The translations under genes were made by a program, and so were the position numbers. Shown one piece after another: positions 54,661 to 63,683 of a stretch of 64,000 nt of DNA. A model generated the notes under the pieces. The model made no database searches and had not been told where the DNA came from. It saw only the letters and a list, made by a program, of their open reading frames with translations. Each line of letters begins with the position of its first letter. Within the stretch, counting starts at the first letter, position 1. The DNA lies in the NCBI RefSeq assembly GCF_900099835.1, contig NZ_FNKP01000001.1:1488001-1552000 (forward strand), written 5' to 3'. The DNA is from Paraburkholderia fungorum (GTDB lineage Bacteria > Pseudomonadota > Gammaproteobacteria > Burkholderiales > Burkholderiaceae).

Positions 54661-54764
54661 TGGCGCGATGGCCGGGCGCGCCGCGGTCATCGCTAGCCAG
54701 GCGGCGGCAGCCCGAATCGCCCGCGACCGGGCGCAAAACTTCGCGACGAGCGCGTCGCGGTCCA

Positions 54765-55508
54765 TCAGGCCAATCCACCATTGGCCCGCAGCACCTGCCC
54801 ATTCACCCAGCCCGAATCGGCCCCCGCCAGAAACGACACCACGGCGGCGATATCGTCCGGCTGACCCAAACGTTGCAGCGGCGGCATTTTCGAGAACGTC
54901 TCGATCTGCTCATCGGTCTTGCCTTCGAGGAACAGTGCCGTCGCGATCGGACCCGGCGCGACCGCGTTCACTGTGATGTTCCGGCCGCGCAATTCCTTTG
55001 CAAAAATGTGCGTGAACGATTCGACGGCCGCCTTGGTCGCCGTATAGATCGCATAGCCCGGCATGTTCAGCGCCAGCACCGTGCTCGAAAAATTGACGAT
55101 GCGTCCGCCGTCGTTCATCCGCGTGGCCGCTTCGCGCAACGTGTTGAAGGTGCCGCGCACGTTGATGTCGAAGGTCTGGTCGTATAGCGCGTCGCTGGTA
55201 TCGGCGAGCGGCACGGTCTTGAGCACGCCTGCGTTGTTGATCAGCACATCCACCTTGCCGAGTTGCTGTTCGGTGATCTCGAACAGGCGCCGCACGTCGT
55301 CCGCCTTCGATACATCCGCCTTGACCGCAATCGCATTACCGCCTGCCGCCGTCAGTTCGGTGACGAGCGCGTCCGCTTCCTTCGAGCTGGACGCGTAGTT
55401 CACGACGACCGCGAGGCCGTCCTTCGCGAGCCGCTGCGCGATCGCCGCGCCGATGCCCCGCGATGCGCCGGTGACGATAGCGACGCGAGCGTTGTGAGTC
55501 GTGTTCAT
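54765..55508 (-). CDS. SDR-family oxidoreductase
   Basis: A 247-residue classical SDR. It contains TGASRGIGAAIAQRLAKDG (13-31), NNAG near residue 90, catalytic Ser in NFSSTVLAL, Tyr and Lys in YAIYTATKAAVE, and a FabG-like VAPGPIATALF. The C-terminal WVNGQVLRANGGLA is typical. It is probably a 3-ketoacyl or quinone-type reductase. It is divergent from a LysR gene 161 bases away, the common LysR/SDR pair. Confidence 0.87.
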   Translation of the reverse strand: MNTTHNARVAIVTGASRGIGAAIAQRLAKDGLAVVVNYASSSKEADALVTELTAAGGNAIAVKADVSKADDVRRLFEITEQQLGKVDVLINNAGVLKTVPLADTSDALYDQTFDINVRGTFNTLREAATRMNDGGRIVNFSSTVLALNMPGYAIYTATKAAVESFTHIFAKELRGRNITVNAVAPGPIATALFLEGKTDEQIETFSKMPPLQRLGQPDDIAAVVSFLAGADSGWVNGQVLRANGGLA

Positions 55509-55669
55509 GATTCGTTTCCTTCGATCAATGGTTCGTTGAGCAAGTGAGACGAATCATGACCGCTTTTGCGACGAAGATAATCAGGTTAGACTGACCATCA
55601 TCATTCCATTTGCTTTAACAATAGTGGTTATGCAGCCAAAGGCGGCTGGACCGCGACCGGGCGTCGACC

Positions 55670-56578
55670 ATGGATCGTTTCGAGGAAATGCGGGTTTTCG
55701 TGCGGATTGCCGAGCGGCAGAGCTTCACGCGCGCGTCGGACGATCTGCAGATTCCCCGCGCGACCGTCACCAATCTGATGAAGCGCATGGAGCAGCGGCT
55801 CGGCGCGCGGCTGCTGGAGCGCACCACGCGCACGGTGCGGCTCACGCCCGATGGCGACGCGTATTACCGCCGTTGCGTCCGGCTGATCGCCGACATGGAA
55901 GAGGCCGAGGGTTCGTTTTCGAACCTCGCGCCGAAGGGGCTGCTGCGGGTGAATCTGCAAGGCACGCTCGCGCGTTACTTCGTCGTGTCCGCGTTGCCGG
56001 CGTTTCTCGCGCGGTTTCCCGACATCGAACTGACGATTGCCGAAGACGACCGGCTGGTCGATCTGGTGCGCGAAGGTATCGACTGCGTGTTGCGGGCCGG
56101 CAATCTGCAGGATTCGTCGATGGTCGGGCGGCGCGTCGCCGAATTGCGTCAGGTCACCGTCGCGAGCCCGGCGTATCTCGCTGAATATGGCGAGCCTGCC
56201 GATCCGTCGGAACTGTCCACGCATCGGGCGGTGAATTACGTGTCGAGTGCGACGGGCAAGCCGGTGCCGCTCGAATTCAGCGTCGGCGGCCGCGATATCG
56301 CGATGGTGCTGCCTTCGGCGGTCTCGGTGACGGGCGCCGACCTGTATGCCGGATCGGCGCTCGCCGGACTCGGCATCGTGCAGGTGCCGCAGTACCGCGT
56401 GGCGGGCGACCTCGCCGCCGGACGCCTCAAGATCATCCTCGCGAATTTCCCGCCGCCGCCGATGCCGGTGTCGGTGTTGTATCCGCAGAATCGCCAGTTG
56501 TCGTCGCGCGTACGGGTGTTCGCGCAATGGCTGCGCGACATTTTCGAAGCGGCGGAGAAGGCGCAGCGCCTGTCGTAA
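55670..56578 (+). CDS. LysR-family regulator divergent from an SDR gene
   Basis: A 302-residue LTTR. The HTH is MRVFVRIAERQSFTRASDDL followed by QIPRATVTNLMKRMEQRLG, and LLERTTRTVRLTPDGDAYY closes the linker. The effector domain begins LLRVNLQGTLARYFVV. It probably represses or activates the divergent SDR gene. A second LysR gene follows 91 bases later on the same strand. Confidence 0.88.
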   Translation: MDRFEEMRVFVRIAERQSFTRASDDLQIPRATVTNLMKRMEQRLGARLLERTTRTVRLTPDGDAYYRRCVRLIADMEEAEGSFSNLAPKGLLRVNLQGTLARYFVVSALPAFLARFPDIELTIAEDDRLVDLVREGIDCVLRAGNLQDSSMVGRRVAELRQVTVASPAYLAEYGEPADPSELSTHRAVNYVSSATGKPVPLEFSVGGRDIAMVLPSAVSVTGADLYAGSALAGLGIVQVPQYRVAGDLAAGRLKIILANFPPPPMPVSVLYPQNRQLSSRVRVFAQWLRDIFEAAEKAQRLS

Positions 56579-56669
56579 CCCCACGACATCAAGGCTTTAG
56601 ACGCACGGTGTGTGTTCCCATTTTCCCAGTACCATCGCAGCATCCTGAACCCGTTCGAAGGAATCGAAC

Positions 56670-57593
56670 ATGTTGTCGGAAGACGAACTGGCTTTGCTCG
56701 ACGCAATCCGCGAAACCGGCAGTCTGTCGCGTGCAGCGGCGCGGCTCGGCAAAGCGCCATCCACGATTTCGCATGCCGCGCGCCAACTCGAGACGCGCTT
56801 CGACGCGCTGCTGTTCGACCGCCGTCGCTACCGCCTGCAACTGACGCCCGCCGGTCAGCTTCTCGCCGATGAAGCCGCGCGTCTGCTGCTCGACATGGCG
56901 CGCATGACGCAACGTGTGCGGCAGATCGCGAGCGGCTGGGAGGATCGGCTGTGGGTGGTGACGGACGAGATCCTCGAATTCGAATTGCTGATGCCGGTGG
57001 TGCGCGCGTTCGATACGCTCGACTCCGGCGTCAAGCTGCGTTTTACGCACGAAGTGCTGGGCGGCACGTGGGAGGCGTTGCGCGACGGCCGCGCGGATCT
57101 GATCGTCGGCGCGACCAACGAGCCGCCGGCGATTCCCGGTTTGCGCTGGTTCGAACTCGGCGTGATGGAGTGGGTTTTCGCGGTCTCGCCGCGCCATCCG
57201 CTGGCGTCGGTCGAGGGGCCGCTGGGCCGCGAGCAGATACTCGCGCATCGCGCCGTGGTCGTCGCCGATTCGTCGCGCGCGACAGCGGGGCGAGCGTACG
57301 GCGTGATAGGCGGACAGTCATCGCTGGCCGTGCCAGGCATGCGCGCCAAGATTCTCGCGCAGCGCGATGGCCTGGGCGTGGGATGGGTGCCGCGTCAACG
57401 GGTGGCGTCGTTATTGAAGAACGGTGAACTGATCGAGAAGACGACCGCCGATCCGCGCGAGCCGAACGTGTTGTATGTCGCATGGCGCGGTGATCACGAA
57501 GGGCGCGCATTGCAATGGTGGCTTGAACAGTTGCGGCAGCCGCGATTGGCGAAGCGTCTCGTGCGCGGCGTCGATATAACGATGGGCGGGTAG
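56670..57593 (+). CDS. LysR-family regulator
   Basis: A 307-residue LTTR of the YhaJ-like branch. The HTH has LALLDAIRETGSLSRAAARL and KAPSTISHAARQLE. The effector domain starts DRLWVVTDEILEFELL. GAAGGA precedes the ATG. It has no obvious divergent target in the window and is not clearly co-transcribed with the preceding LysR gene. Confidence 0.86.
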   Translation: MLSEDELALLDAIRETGSLSRAAARLGKAPSTISHAARQLETRFDALLFDRRRYRLQLTPAGQLLADEAARLLLDMARMTQRVRQIASGWEDRLWVVTDEILEFELLMPVVRAFDTLDSGVKLRFTHEVLGGTWEALRDGRADLIVGATNEPPAIPGLRWFELGVMEWVFAVSPRHPLASVEGPLGREQILAHRAVVVADSSRATAGRAYGVIGGQSSLAVPGMRAKILAQRDGLGVGWVPRQRVASLLKNGELIEKTTADPREPNVLYVAWRGDHEGRALQWWLEQLRQPRLAKRLVRGVDITMGG

Positions 57594-57723
57594 AGGTGGG
57601 CCATTTTCCCGCGTTAGAAAGCGTCTTTTCTGCTGCGGGCATGGCGTCTCATGGGATCATACGCACCGTGCCGGGCAATTCCGCTTTCTGCACAGTAACG
57701 GTAACAGTGACAGGAGCAGGGCA

Positions 57724-58041
57724 ATGATCGATGGACTGGTGGGCGGGCGGTTATACGGCGAGGCGCAGATTCGCACCGGGCAGAACGGCAGGCGTTTCGT
57801 GACCTGCAAAGTGCGGGCGACCACCAACGACGGCGACACGATTTTCGTCAACGTGATTGCTTTCGACGACGATGTGCAGACCGCGCTGCTCGCGTTGTCC
57901 GACGCCGACAGCGTCGCGCTGAGCGGGACCATTACGCCGAAGGTCTGGACCGACAAGAACGGTCTCGTCAAACCGGCCGTGGACATGATTGCCCACAAAC
58001 TTCTGACCGCCTACGACGGCCGCCGCGACGCCGAAGCCTGA
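57724..58041 (+). CDS. SSB-like single-stranded DNA-binding protein
   Basis: A 105-residue OB-fold protein of the SSB family (MIDGLVGGRLYGEAQIRTGQ, FVTCKVRATTNDGDTIFVNV, and SGTITPKVWTDKNG). It is shorter than housekeeping SSB, which is about 180 residues. The acidic C-terminal tip (DDIPF type) is absent; the end is TAYDGRRDAEA. It is therefore unlikely to replace the replicative SSB. AGGAG precedes the ATG. Its 3' end overlaps the convergent LysR gene by 31 bases. Confidence 0.85.
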   Translation: MIDGLVGGRLYGEAQIRTGQNGRRFVTCKVRATTNDGDTIFVNVIAFDDDVQTALLALSDADSVALSGTITPKVWTDKNGLVKPAVDMIAHKLLTAYDGRRDAEA

Positions 58042-58937
58042 CGCGTTTTCTCCGGCGCCGCGCCCGCTTCGCGGAGATAGTCGACGAAGCGGTCCGCGAC
58101 CGGCTCAGTGTCCGCGTTTCGTCGCAGCAGCAAAACCTGTGACAGCAAAGTCTCGCCACGCAGCGGCAAAAAGCACACGCGCGGGTCCTGCACCTGCTGC
58201 AACGTGTACGGCACCAGCGCCACGCCCATGCCGAAGCCGACCATCGTCACGACGGTCTGCCACAAGCGCGCCTCATGGCGAATCAGCGGACTGAACCCGG
58301 CCCCGACGCATTGCGCGATGATCAGATCGTGATAATGCGGCGACACGGTACGCGGAAATAGAATGAACGGCTCCTGCGCGAGCGCGCGCAGATCGACTTT
58401 GCGTTTGCGCGCGAGCGGATGAGTCGCGGGCAGGCAGCACAGAAACGGCTCGGAAAATACCGGCGACGAAATCACGTCCGACGGAAAATTGCCCCAATGC
58501 GCGCAGCCCATGTCGATCTGCATCCGCTGGATGGCGTGGACCTGCTCGCTGGTGTTCATCTCCTTCAAGACGATTTCGACGCCCGGATAGTCGGCCTCGA
58601 ATCGGCTCACCGCCTGTGGCATTCCGCGATACAGCATCGAGTTGACGAAGCCGATTCGCAGCCGCCCTGCGAGCCCATGCGCGGAGCGAACCGTGATGCG
58701 CTCGGCCTCGCTCGCCTGCAATAACAGGCGGCGCGCTTCGCCCAGCAGCACCTGACCGGCGTTGGTGAGCGCAACCGATTTGTTGGTGCGCGCCAGCAGT
58801 TGCACGCCGAGTTGCTCCTCGAACTTGCGGATGTCGAAACTGAGCGCGGGCTGCGAAATGAACAGCCGTTTGGCCGCGCGGCCGAAATGAAGCTCTTCGG
58901 CGACCGCCACGAAATAGCGAAGTTGCTTGAGGTCCAT
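58011..58937 (-). CDS. LysR-family regulator of the acyl-CoA operon
   Basis: A 308-residue LTTR. The HTH has LKQLRYFVAVAEELHFGRAA and LFISQPALSFDIRKFE. The effector domain begins GRLRIGFVNSMLY. It resembles the CatR/BenM branch, which responds to aromatic or carboxylic acids. It is divergent from an acyl-CoA dehydrogenase / CoA-transferase / MHS permease operon 140 bases away and is the likely regulator. Confidence 0.88.
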   Translation of the reverse strand: MDLKQLRYFVAVAEELHFGRAAKRLFISQPALSFDIRKFEEQLGVQLLARTNKSVALTNAGQVLLGEARRLLLQASEAERITVRSAHGLAGRLRIGFVNSMLYRGMPQAVSRFEADYPGVEIVLKEMNTSEQVHAIQRMQIDMGCAHWGNFPSDVISSPVFSEPFLCCLPATHPLARKRKVDLRALAQEPFILFPRTVSPHYHDLIIAQCVGAGFSPLIRHEARLWQTVVTMVGFGMGVALVPYTLQQVQDPRVCFLPLRGETLLSQVLLLRRNADTEPVADRFVDYLREAGAAPEKTRQASASRRPS

Positions 58938-58952
58938 GGAGGTCTCCGGTTT

Positions 58953-58964
58953 CTTATCGATAAG
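58953..58964. promoter_or_regulatory. Palindrome in the LysR/acyl-CoA dehydrogenase gap
   Basis: CTTATCGATAAG is a perfect 12-bp palindrome between the divergent genes, near a second partial copy (GATTATCGAC at 59001-59010). LysR proteins bind such dyads; the T-N11-A core can be drawn in several ways. Downstream, GCATCCATGA occurs twice (59036-59045 and 59047-59056), an 11-base period. Confidence 0.5.
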
Positions 58965-59077
58965 CGTTGTCTATCGTACCGGATATAAGTTGTATTAGAC
59001 GATTATCGACGCCGCTTCTATGCTGGCTCCAGAACGCATCCATGATGCATCCATGACACATGGGCCAGGAGACAGGC

Positions 59078-60862
59078 ATGACCAACATCAGCGATATCAG
59101 CGGCATCGTCGCGCGGCCGGAAAACGGCTCGTCCAATATCCCCGATAGCCGGGGCATCAACTTCTTCACCAGCGATCCCGATTTCGCGCGGTTGCTGAAA
59201 CTGCATCTCGGCGACGCGTTGTATCGTGAACTCGAAAGCCAGTTCGTTTCGCTGGGGCAACGCGCGTCGGACGAACTCGACCTCTGGGCGCTTTCCGCCG
59301 ACAAAAACCCGCCGCAACTGCACCACCGCACGCGTCGCGGCGAGGCACTGCAAAGCATCGACAAGCATCCCGATTACGTCGCGCTGGAACGCGTCGCTTA
59401 CGCGGAGTTGGGGCTGGCGTCGATGAGCCACGACACCCAGCCACGCAGAACAGCGCCGCCGCCGCTCGTGAAATACGCGTTGACGTTCCTGTTCGTGCAG
59501 GCGGAATTCGGCTTGTGCTGCCCCGTCAGCATGACCGATTCGCTGACTCGCACGCTGCGCAAATTCGGCGCGCCCGAACTGGTCGCGCGTTTTCTGCCGA
59601 TGCTCGCGTCGCGCGATTTCGACACGCTGTTTCAGGGCGCGATGTTCATGACCGAGCAGGCGGCGGGCTCCGATGTCGCGCGTATCGCCACGCGGGCAAC
59701 GCGCGGAACCGACGCGAACGGCGAGCCGGAATGGCGTCTGTCCGGCGACAAATGGTTCTGCTCGAACGCCGACGCCGACCTCGCGATGGTGCTCGCGCGC
59801 CCCGACGATGCACCGCCCGGCATCAACGGGCTCGGCCTGTTCCTGCTGGCGAAAACCTTGCCCGACGGCTCGCGCAACAGCTACCGGATTGTGCGTCTGA
59901 AAGACAAGCTCGGCAGCCGCTCGATGGCGAGCGGCGAGATCGTGCTGGAAGGCGCGGTCGCGTATCTGATCGGCGAAGTGGGGCGCGGTTTTCATCAGAT
60001 GGCCGACATGATCAACATGTCGCGGCTCTCGAACGGCGTGCGTGCTGCCGGGTTGATGCGGCGTGCGCTGACGGAAGCGCTGCATATCGCGCGAAACCGC
60101 GAAGCATTCGGCCGCAAACTGATCGACATGCCGCTGATGCAGCGGCAACTGCTGAAGATGATGCTGCCCGCCGAACAGGCGCGCTCGATGTTCATCCGCA
60201 TCGCGCAGTTGCTGCCGCTCGCCGATGCGGGCGACCGTCAGGCGGCGAAATGCGTGCGCATTCTCACGCCACTGATCAAATTCCGCGCGTGCCGCGACGC
60301 GCGCCGCGTGACCGGCGATGCAATGGAAGTGCGCGGCGGCACCGGCTATATCGAGGAATGGAGCGACGCGCGGCTCGTGCGCGACGCGCATCTCGGGTCG
60401 ATCTGGGAAGGCACCAGCAACATCGTCGCGCTCGATATCGCGCGCGCGGCGAAACGCGACGGCGCGCTCGAACCGTTGCGCGACTATCTGAACGATTTGC
60501 TCGGCGCGGCCGGTTTGCCGGCCCAGAGTCTCGCGTTGCTGCGCTTGACCTTGACGCGGGCTTGCGATGCACTCGCGAGCGTGGCCGATTCCGGTCGCGA
60601 CGAGTGCGTCCGGCAGGCGGGCTCGGCGTTGTATCACGCGAGTACGGCGGTGCTGATGGCGTGCGAAGGCGTGCAACTTGCGCCGGATTACCGGCGTCTG
60701 GCGCTCGCGCATCTGGTGGTGCGGCACAAGTTGCTGCCGTCCGATCCGCTCGATCCGTACAGCGCAACGGACGATGTCGACGTGATCGACGCGCTCGTCG
60801 ATGGCCGCGCGATCACGCTCGGTCAGGCGATCCAACTGCTGCCCGCAGGAGCCGCGCAATGA
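59078..60862 (+). CDS. Acyl-CoA dehydrogenase, AidB-like
   Basis: A 594-residue acyl-CoA dehydrogenase. The FAD-binding middle includes CPVSMTDSLTRTLRKFGAPE, AMFMTEQAAGSDVARIAT, and RLSGDKWFCSNADADL. The C-terminal region has RNREAFGRKLIDMPLMQRQL and GGTGYIEEWSDARLVRDA. Its length and the GSDV/EW pattern place it near AidB. It oxidises an acyl-CoA thioester; the substrate is unknown. It overlaps the CoA-transferase gene by four bases (ATGA). CAGGAG precedes the chosen ATG at 59078. Confidence 0.87.
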   Translation: MTNISDISGIVARPENGSSNIPDSRGINFFTSDPDFARLLKLHLGDALYRELESQFVSLGQRASDELDLWALSADKNPPQLHHRTRRGEALQSIDKHPDYVALERVAYAELGLASMSHDTQPRRTAPPPLVKYALTFLFVQAEFGLCCPVSMTDSLTRTLRKFGAPELVARFLPMLASRDFDTLFQGAMFMTEQAAGSDVARIATRATRGTDANGEPEWRLSGDKWFCSNADADLAMVLARPDDAPPGINGLGLFLLAKTLPDGSRNSYRIVRLKDKLGSRSMASGEIVLEGAVAYLIGEVGRGFHQMADMINMSRLSNGVRAAGLMRRALTEALHIARNREAFGRKLIDMPLMQRQLLKMMLPAEQARSMFIRIAQLLPLADAGDRQAAKCVRILTPLIKFRACRDARRVTGDAMEVRGGTGYIEEWSDARLVRDAHLGSIWEGTSNIVALDIARAAKRDGALEPLRDYLNDLLGAAGLPAQSLALLRLTLTRACDALASVADSGRDECVRQAGSALYHASTAVLMACEGVQLAPDYRRLALAHLVVRHKLLPSDPLDPYSATDDVDVIDALVDGRAITLGQAIQLLPAGAAQ

Positions 60863-62112
60863 CCGCCGCGACGCATCAAACTCAAGGCGCGCTGCAAGGC
60901 ATCAAGGTCGTCGATCTGAGCCGCGTGCTCGGCGGCCCGTACTGCACGCAGGCGCTCGCCGATCACGGCGCGCAGGTCATCAAACTGGAACCGCCGGACG
61001 GCGACGAAACACGCGGCTGGGGGCCGCCGTTCTATGGCGACACCGCGTGGTATTTCGCGGGCGTGAACCGCAACAAGCAGGGCATCGCGGTCGATCTGTC
61101 GCGTGAAGAAGGCCGCGCGATTCTGTGGCAGCTTCTCGACGACGCCGACGTGCTGGTCGAAAACTTCAAACCCGGCACGCTCGCGCGCTGGGGCATGGAC
61201 TACGAGCGCGATCTGCGTGTGCGCTTTCCGAAGCTGATTCATTGCGCGGTGTCGGGCTTCGGCCCCGACGGCCCGCTCGGCGGCTTACCCGGCTACGACG
61301 CCGCGATTCAGGCGATGACCGGCCTGATGAGCGTGAACGGCGAGCGCGACGGACCCGCCACGCGGGTCGGCTTGCCGGTGGTCGATATGGTCACCGGCCT
61401 GAACGCGCTCGCGGGCATTCTGCTCGCGCTCGCCGAGCGCGCGAAAAGCGGGCACGGCCAGTCGATCGATATCGCGTTGTACGACTGCGGCGTGTCGCTG
61501 CTGCATCCGCATCTGCCGAACTATTTCGGCTCGGGACGCACGCCGCAGCGCAGCGGCAACGCACACCCGAACATCACGCCGTACGACAGCTATCGCACCG
61601 CGACCGCGCCGATCTTTCTCGCAGTCGGCAACGACCGGCAATTCGCGCGGTTATGCGCGCATCTCGGCGCGCCCGAACTCGCCGGCGATCCGCGTTACGC
61701 TGACAACCGCAGCCGCTGCGCGCATCGCGAGCCATTGAAAGCGGCGCTCGAAAACCTGCTCGCCGCGCACGACTGCGAACCGCTCGCGCAGGCGCTGATC
61801 AACGCGGGTGTGCCGTGCGGCCCGGTGCAAACGGTCGATGTCGTCGCGCGCCATCCGCATACGCTGCATCGGCAGATGGTGGTCGAGATGGGCGAGTATC
61901 GCGGCACCGCCTCGCCGATCAAGTTGTCGCGCACGCCCGCCACTTATCGCAGCGCGCCACCGTCGCTCGGCGCCGATACGCGTGACGTGCTCGACGCGTT
62001 GGGGATCGACGCGGCCACCCAGCAGCGCCTGTTCGACGCGGGCGTGCTGAAGGCCGACGGACGTGAGGCATCCGAAGCAAAGGCGCACCAGGCCGAGGTA
62101 GCCAAAGCCTGA
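60859..62112 (+). CDS. CaiB/BaiF family CoA-transferase
   Basis: A 417-residue class III CoA-transferase. Family motifs include LQGIKVVDLSRVLGGPYCTQ, DYERDLRVRFPKLIHCAVSG, FGPDGPLGGLPGYDAAIQAM, and NITPYDSY. It moves CoA between a carboxylic acid donor and acceptor in the cytoplasm. Placed with an acyl-CoA dehydrogenase, it should activate the acid the dehydrogenase uses. The ATG overlaps the previous stop. Confidence 0.9.
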   Translation: MTAATHQTQGALQGIKVVDLSRVLGGPYCTQALADHGAQVIKLEPPDGDETRGWGPPFYGDTAWYFAGVNRNKQGIAVDLSREEGRAILWQLLDDADVLVENFKPGTLARWGMDYERDLRVRFPKLIHCAVSGFGPDGPLGGLPGYDAAIQAMTGLMSVNGERDGPATRVGLPVVDMVTGLNALAGILLALAERAKSGHGQSIDIALYDCGVSLLHPHLPNYFGSGRTPQRSGNAHPNITPYDSYRTATAPIFLAVGNDRQFARLCAHLGAPELAGDPRYADNRSRCAHREPLKAALENLLAAHDCEPLAQALINAGVPCGPVQTVDVVARHPHTLHRQMVVEMGEYRGTASPIKLSRTPATYRSAPPSLGADTRDVLDALGIDAATQQRLFDAGVLKADGREASEAKAHQAEVAKA

Positions 62113-62185
62113 CCCACCAGCGGTTTCCCGGCGACGGCACACAGATAGCCGCGCCTCCCAGAAGAATGACCTTGGAGACAGACAC

Positions 62186-63499
62186 ATGAATCGCGCATCC
62201 GACGACCACGCCGCCACCCGGCAACCCACGCGCGCGGCAGCGGCCGCTTTTGTCGGCACCACGATCGAGTGGTACGACTTTTACATCTACGCCACGGCAT
62301 CCGCGCTGATTTTCGGCAAGCTGTTTTTTCCCGGCAGCGATCCGTTTTTCGCGACGCTCGCGTCGTTTGGGACCTTCGCGGTCGGCTTCTTCGCGCGGCC
62401 TTTTGGCGGACTGGTGTTCGGCCACCTGGGCGACCGCATCGGCCGGAAGAAAGCGCTGGTGGCGACGCTCGCGATCATGGGCGTCGGCACGGTCGGCATC
62501 GGCTTCTTGCCGACCTACGCGAGCGCGGGCATGTGGGCGCCGGTTCTGCTGGTGCTGCTGCGGGTCGCGCAGGGCGTGGCGATCGGCGGTGAGTGGGGCG
62601 GCGCGGTGCTGATGGCGAGCGAACATGCGCCGAAGGGCAAGCGCACGTTTTTCGCGTCGTTCGCGCAGTTGGGCAGCCCGGCCGGGTTGATCCTGTCGCT
62701 GCTGGCGTTCCGCGCGGTGGCGTCGATGGATAAAGATGCGTTTTTCAGCTGGGGATGGCGCCTGCCGTTTCTTGCGAGCGCGGTGCTGCTGGTGGTCGGT
62801 CTGCTGATTCGCGCAGGCGTCGGCGAATCGCCGGAGTTCAATGCGCTGAAAGCTCAGCGGAGAGTCGCCGCGTTGCCGGTTGCCGAGGTCGTGCGCGATT
62901 CGTGGCGCACGCTGCTGCTGTGCCTCGGCGCAAACGTGATCGGCGTGGCCGGTGCGTGGTTCGTCAACACGTTCATGCTGAATTACACGACGCAGACGCT
63001 CGGACTCGACCGCTCGCTGATTCTCGACTGTCTGTTCGTGGTCGCGTTTATCCAACTGTTCACGCAGCTTGGCTCGGGATGGTTCGCGCAACGCATCGGC
63101 ACGGGGCGTTTCCTGAAGGGCGCGGCGGCGCTGGCGATGCTGTCGCCTTATCCGATGTTCGCGCTCGTGTCGACCGGCCGGCCGGTGGCGATCGTGGTCG
63201 GCGTCGCGCTCGCGGTGATGTGCATGTCGAGTTCGTATGCGGTGATGGCGGGGTTCATGTCGACGGCGTTTCCGGTGCGCGTCCGCTATTCGGCGATCTC
63301 GCTGTCCTATCAGGTCTGCGCGGCACTGGCCGGTGGTTTGACGCCGCTGATCGGGACCGTGCTCGCGCATCGTTATCCGGGCGCATGGTGGCCGCTCGCC
63401 GTGTTTTACAGTTGCCTCGCGGCCATCTCGCTGGTGTGCATCGGCACGCTGGAGCGCCGCAAGCGGGGCGCGGCGCGAGGCGTCGTCGAAGTCGCCTGA
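62186..63499 (+). CDS. MHS-family MFS permease
   Basis: A 437-residue transporter. The MHS signature is FVGTTIEWYDFYIYATASAL, followed by FFARPFGGLVFGHLGDRIGRK (in parts) and RVAQGVAIGGEWGGAVLM. It probably imports the organic acid used by the acyl-CoA pathway encoded upstream. GGAGA precedes the ATG. The gap to the CoA-transferase stop is 73 bases and shows no terminator. Confidence 0.88.
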   Translation: MNRASDDHAATRQPTRAAAAAFVGTTIEWYDFYIYATASALIFGKLFFPGSDPFFATLASFGTFAVGFFARPFGGLVFGHLGDRIGRKKALVATLAIMGVGTVGIGFLPTYASAGMWAPVLLVLLRVAQGVAIGGEWGGAVLMASEHAPKGKRTFFASFAQLGSPAGLILSLLAFRAVASMDKDAFFSWGWRLPFLASAVLLVVGLLIRAGVGESPEFNALKAQRRVAALPVAEVVRDSWRTLLLCLGANVIGVAGAWFVNTFMLNYTTQTLGLDRSLILDCLFVVAFIQLFTQLGSGWFAQRIGTGRFLKGAAALAMLSPYPMFALVSTGRPVAIVVGVALAVMCMSSSYAVMAGFMSTAFPVRVRYSAISLSYQVCAALAGGLTPLIGTVLAHRYPGAWWPLAVFYSCLAAISLVCIGTLERRKRGAARGVVEVA

Positions 63500-63683
63500 C
63501 GGTTTTCCCTGAACCGCTGCGGCTGCCATTGCAATATCGAGTTCGATTGACCCGGCGAAACGCGTGGAAAGGACGCGTTCGTGGTTAACCCCACGTCATA
63601 CGCGCCCGACATAATGTCATCCTCAAGCGCTCAAAAGCCGCCTACCATCAAGGCGAGCAGACTCAATGACAGGGGAAGTCATC

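Noticed and set aside
59018..60859. Long minus-strand frame opposite the acyl-CoA dehydrogenase
   Set aside because: It is an antisense shadow with Arg/His/Gln-rich product; the + strand gene is clear.
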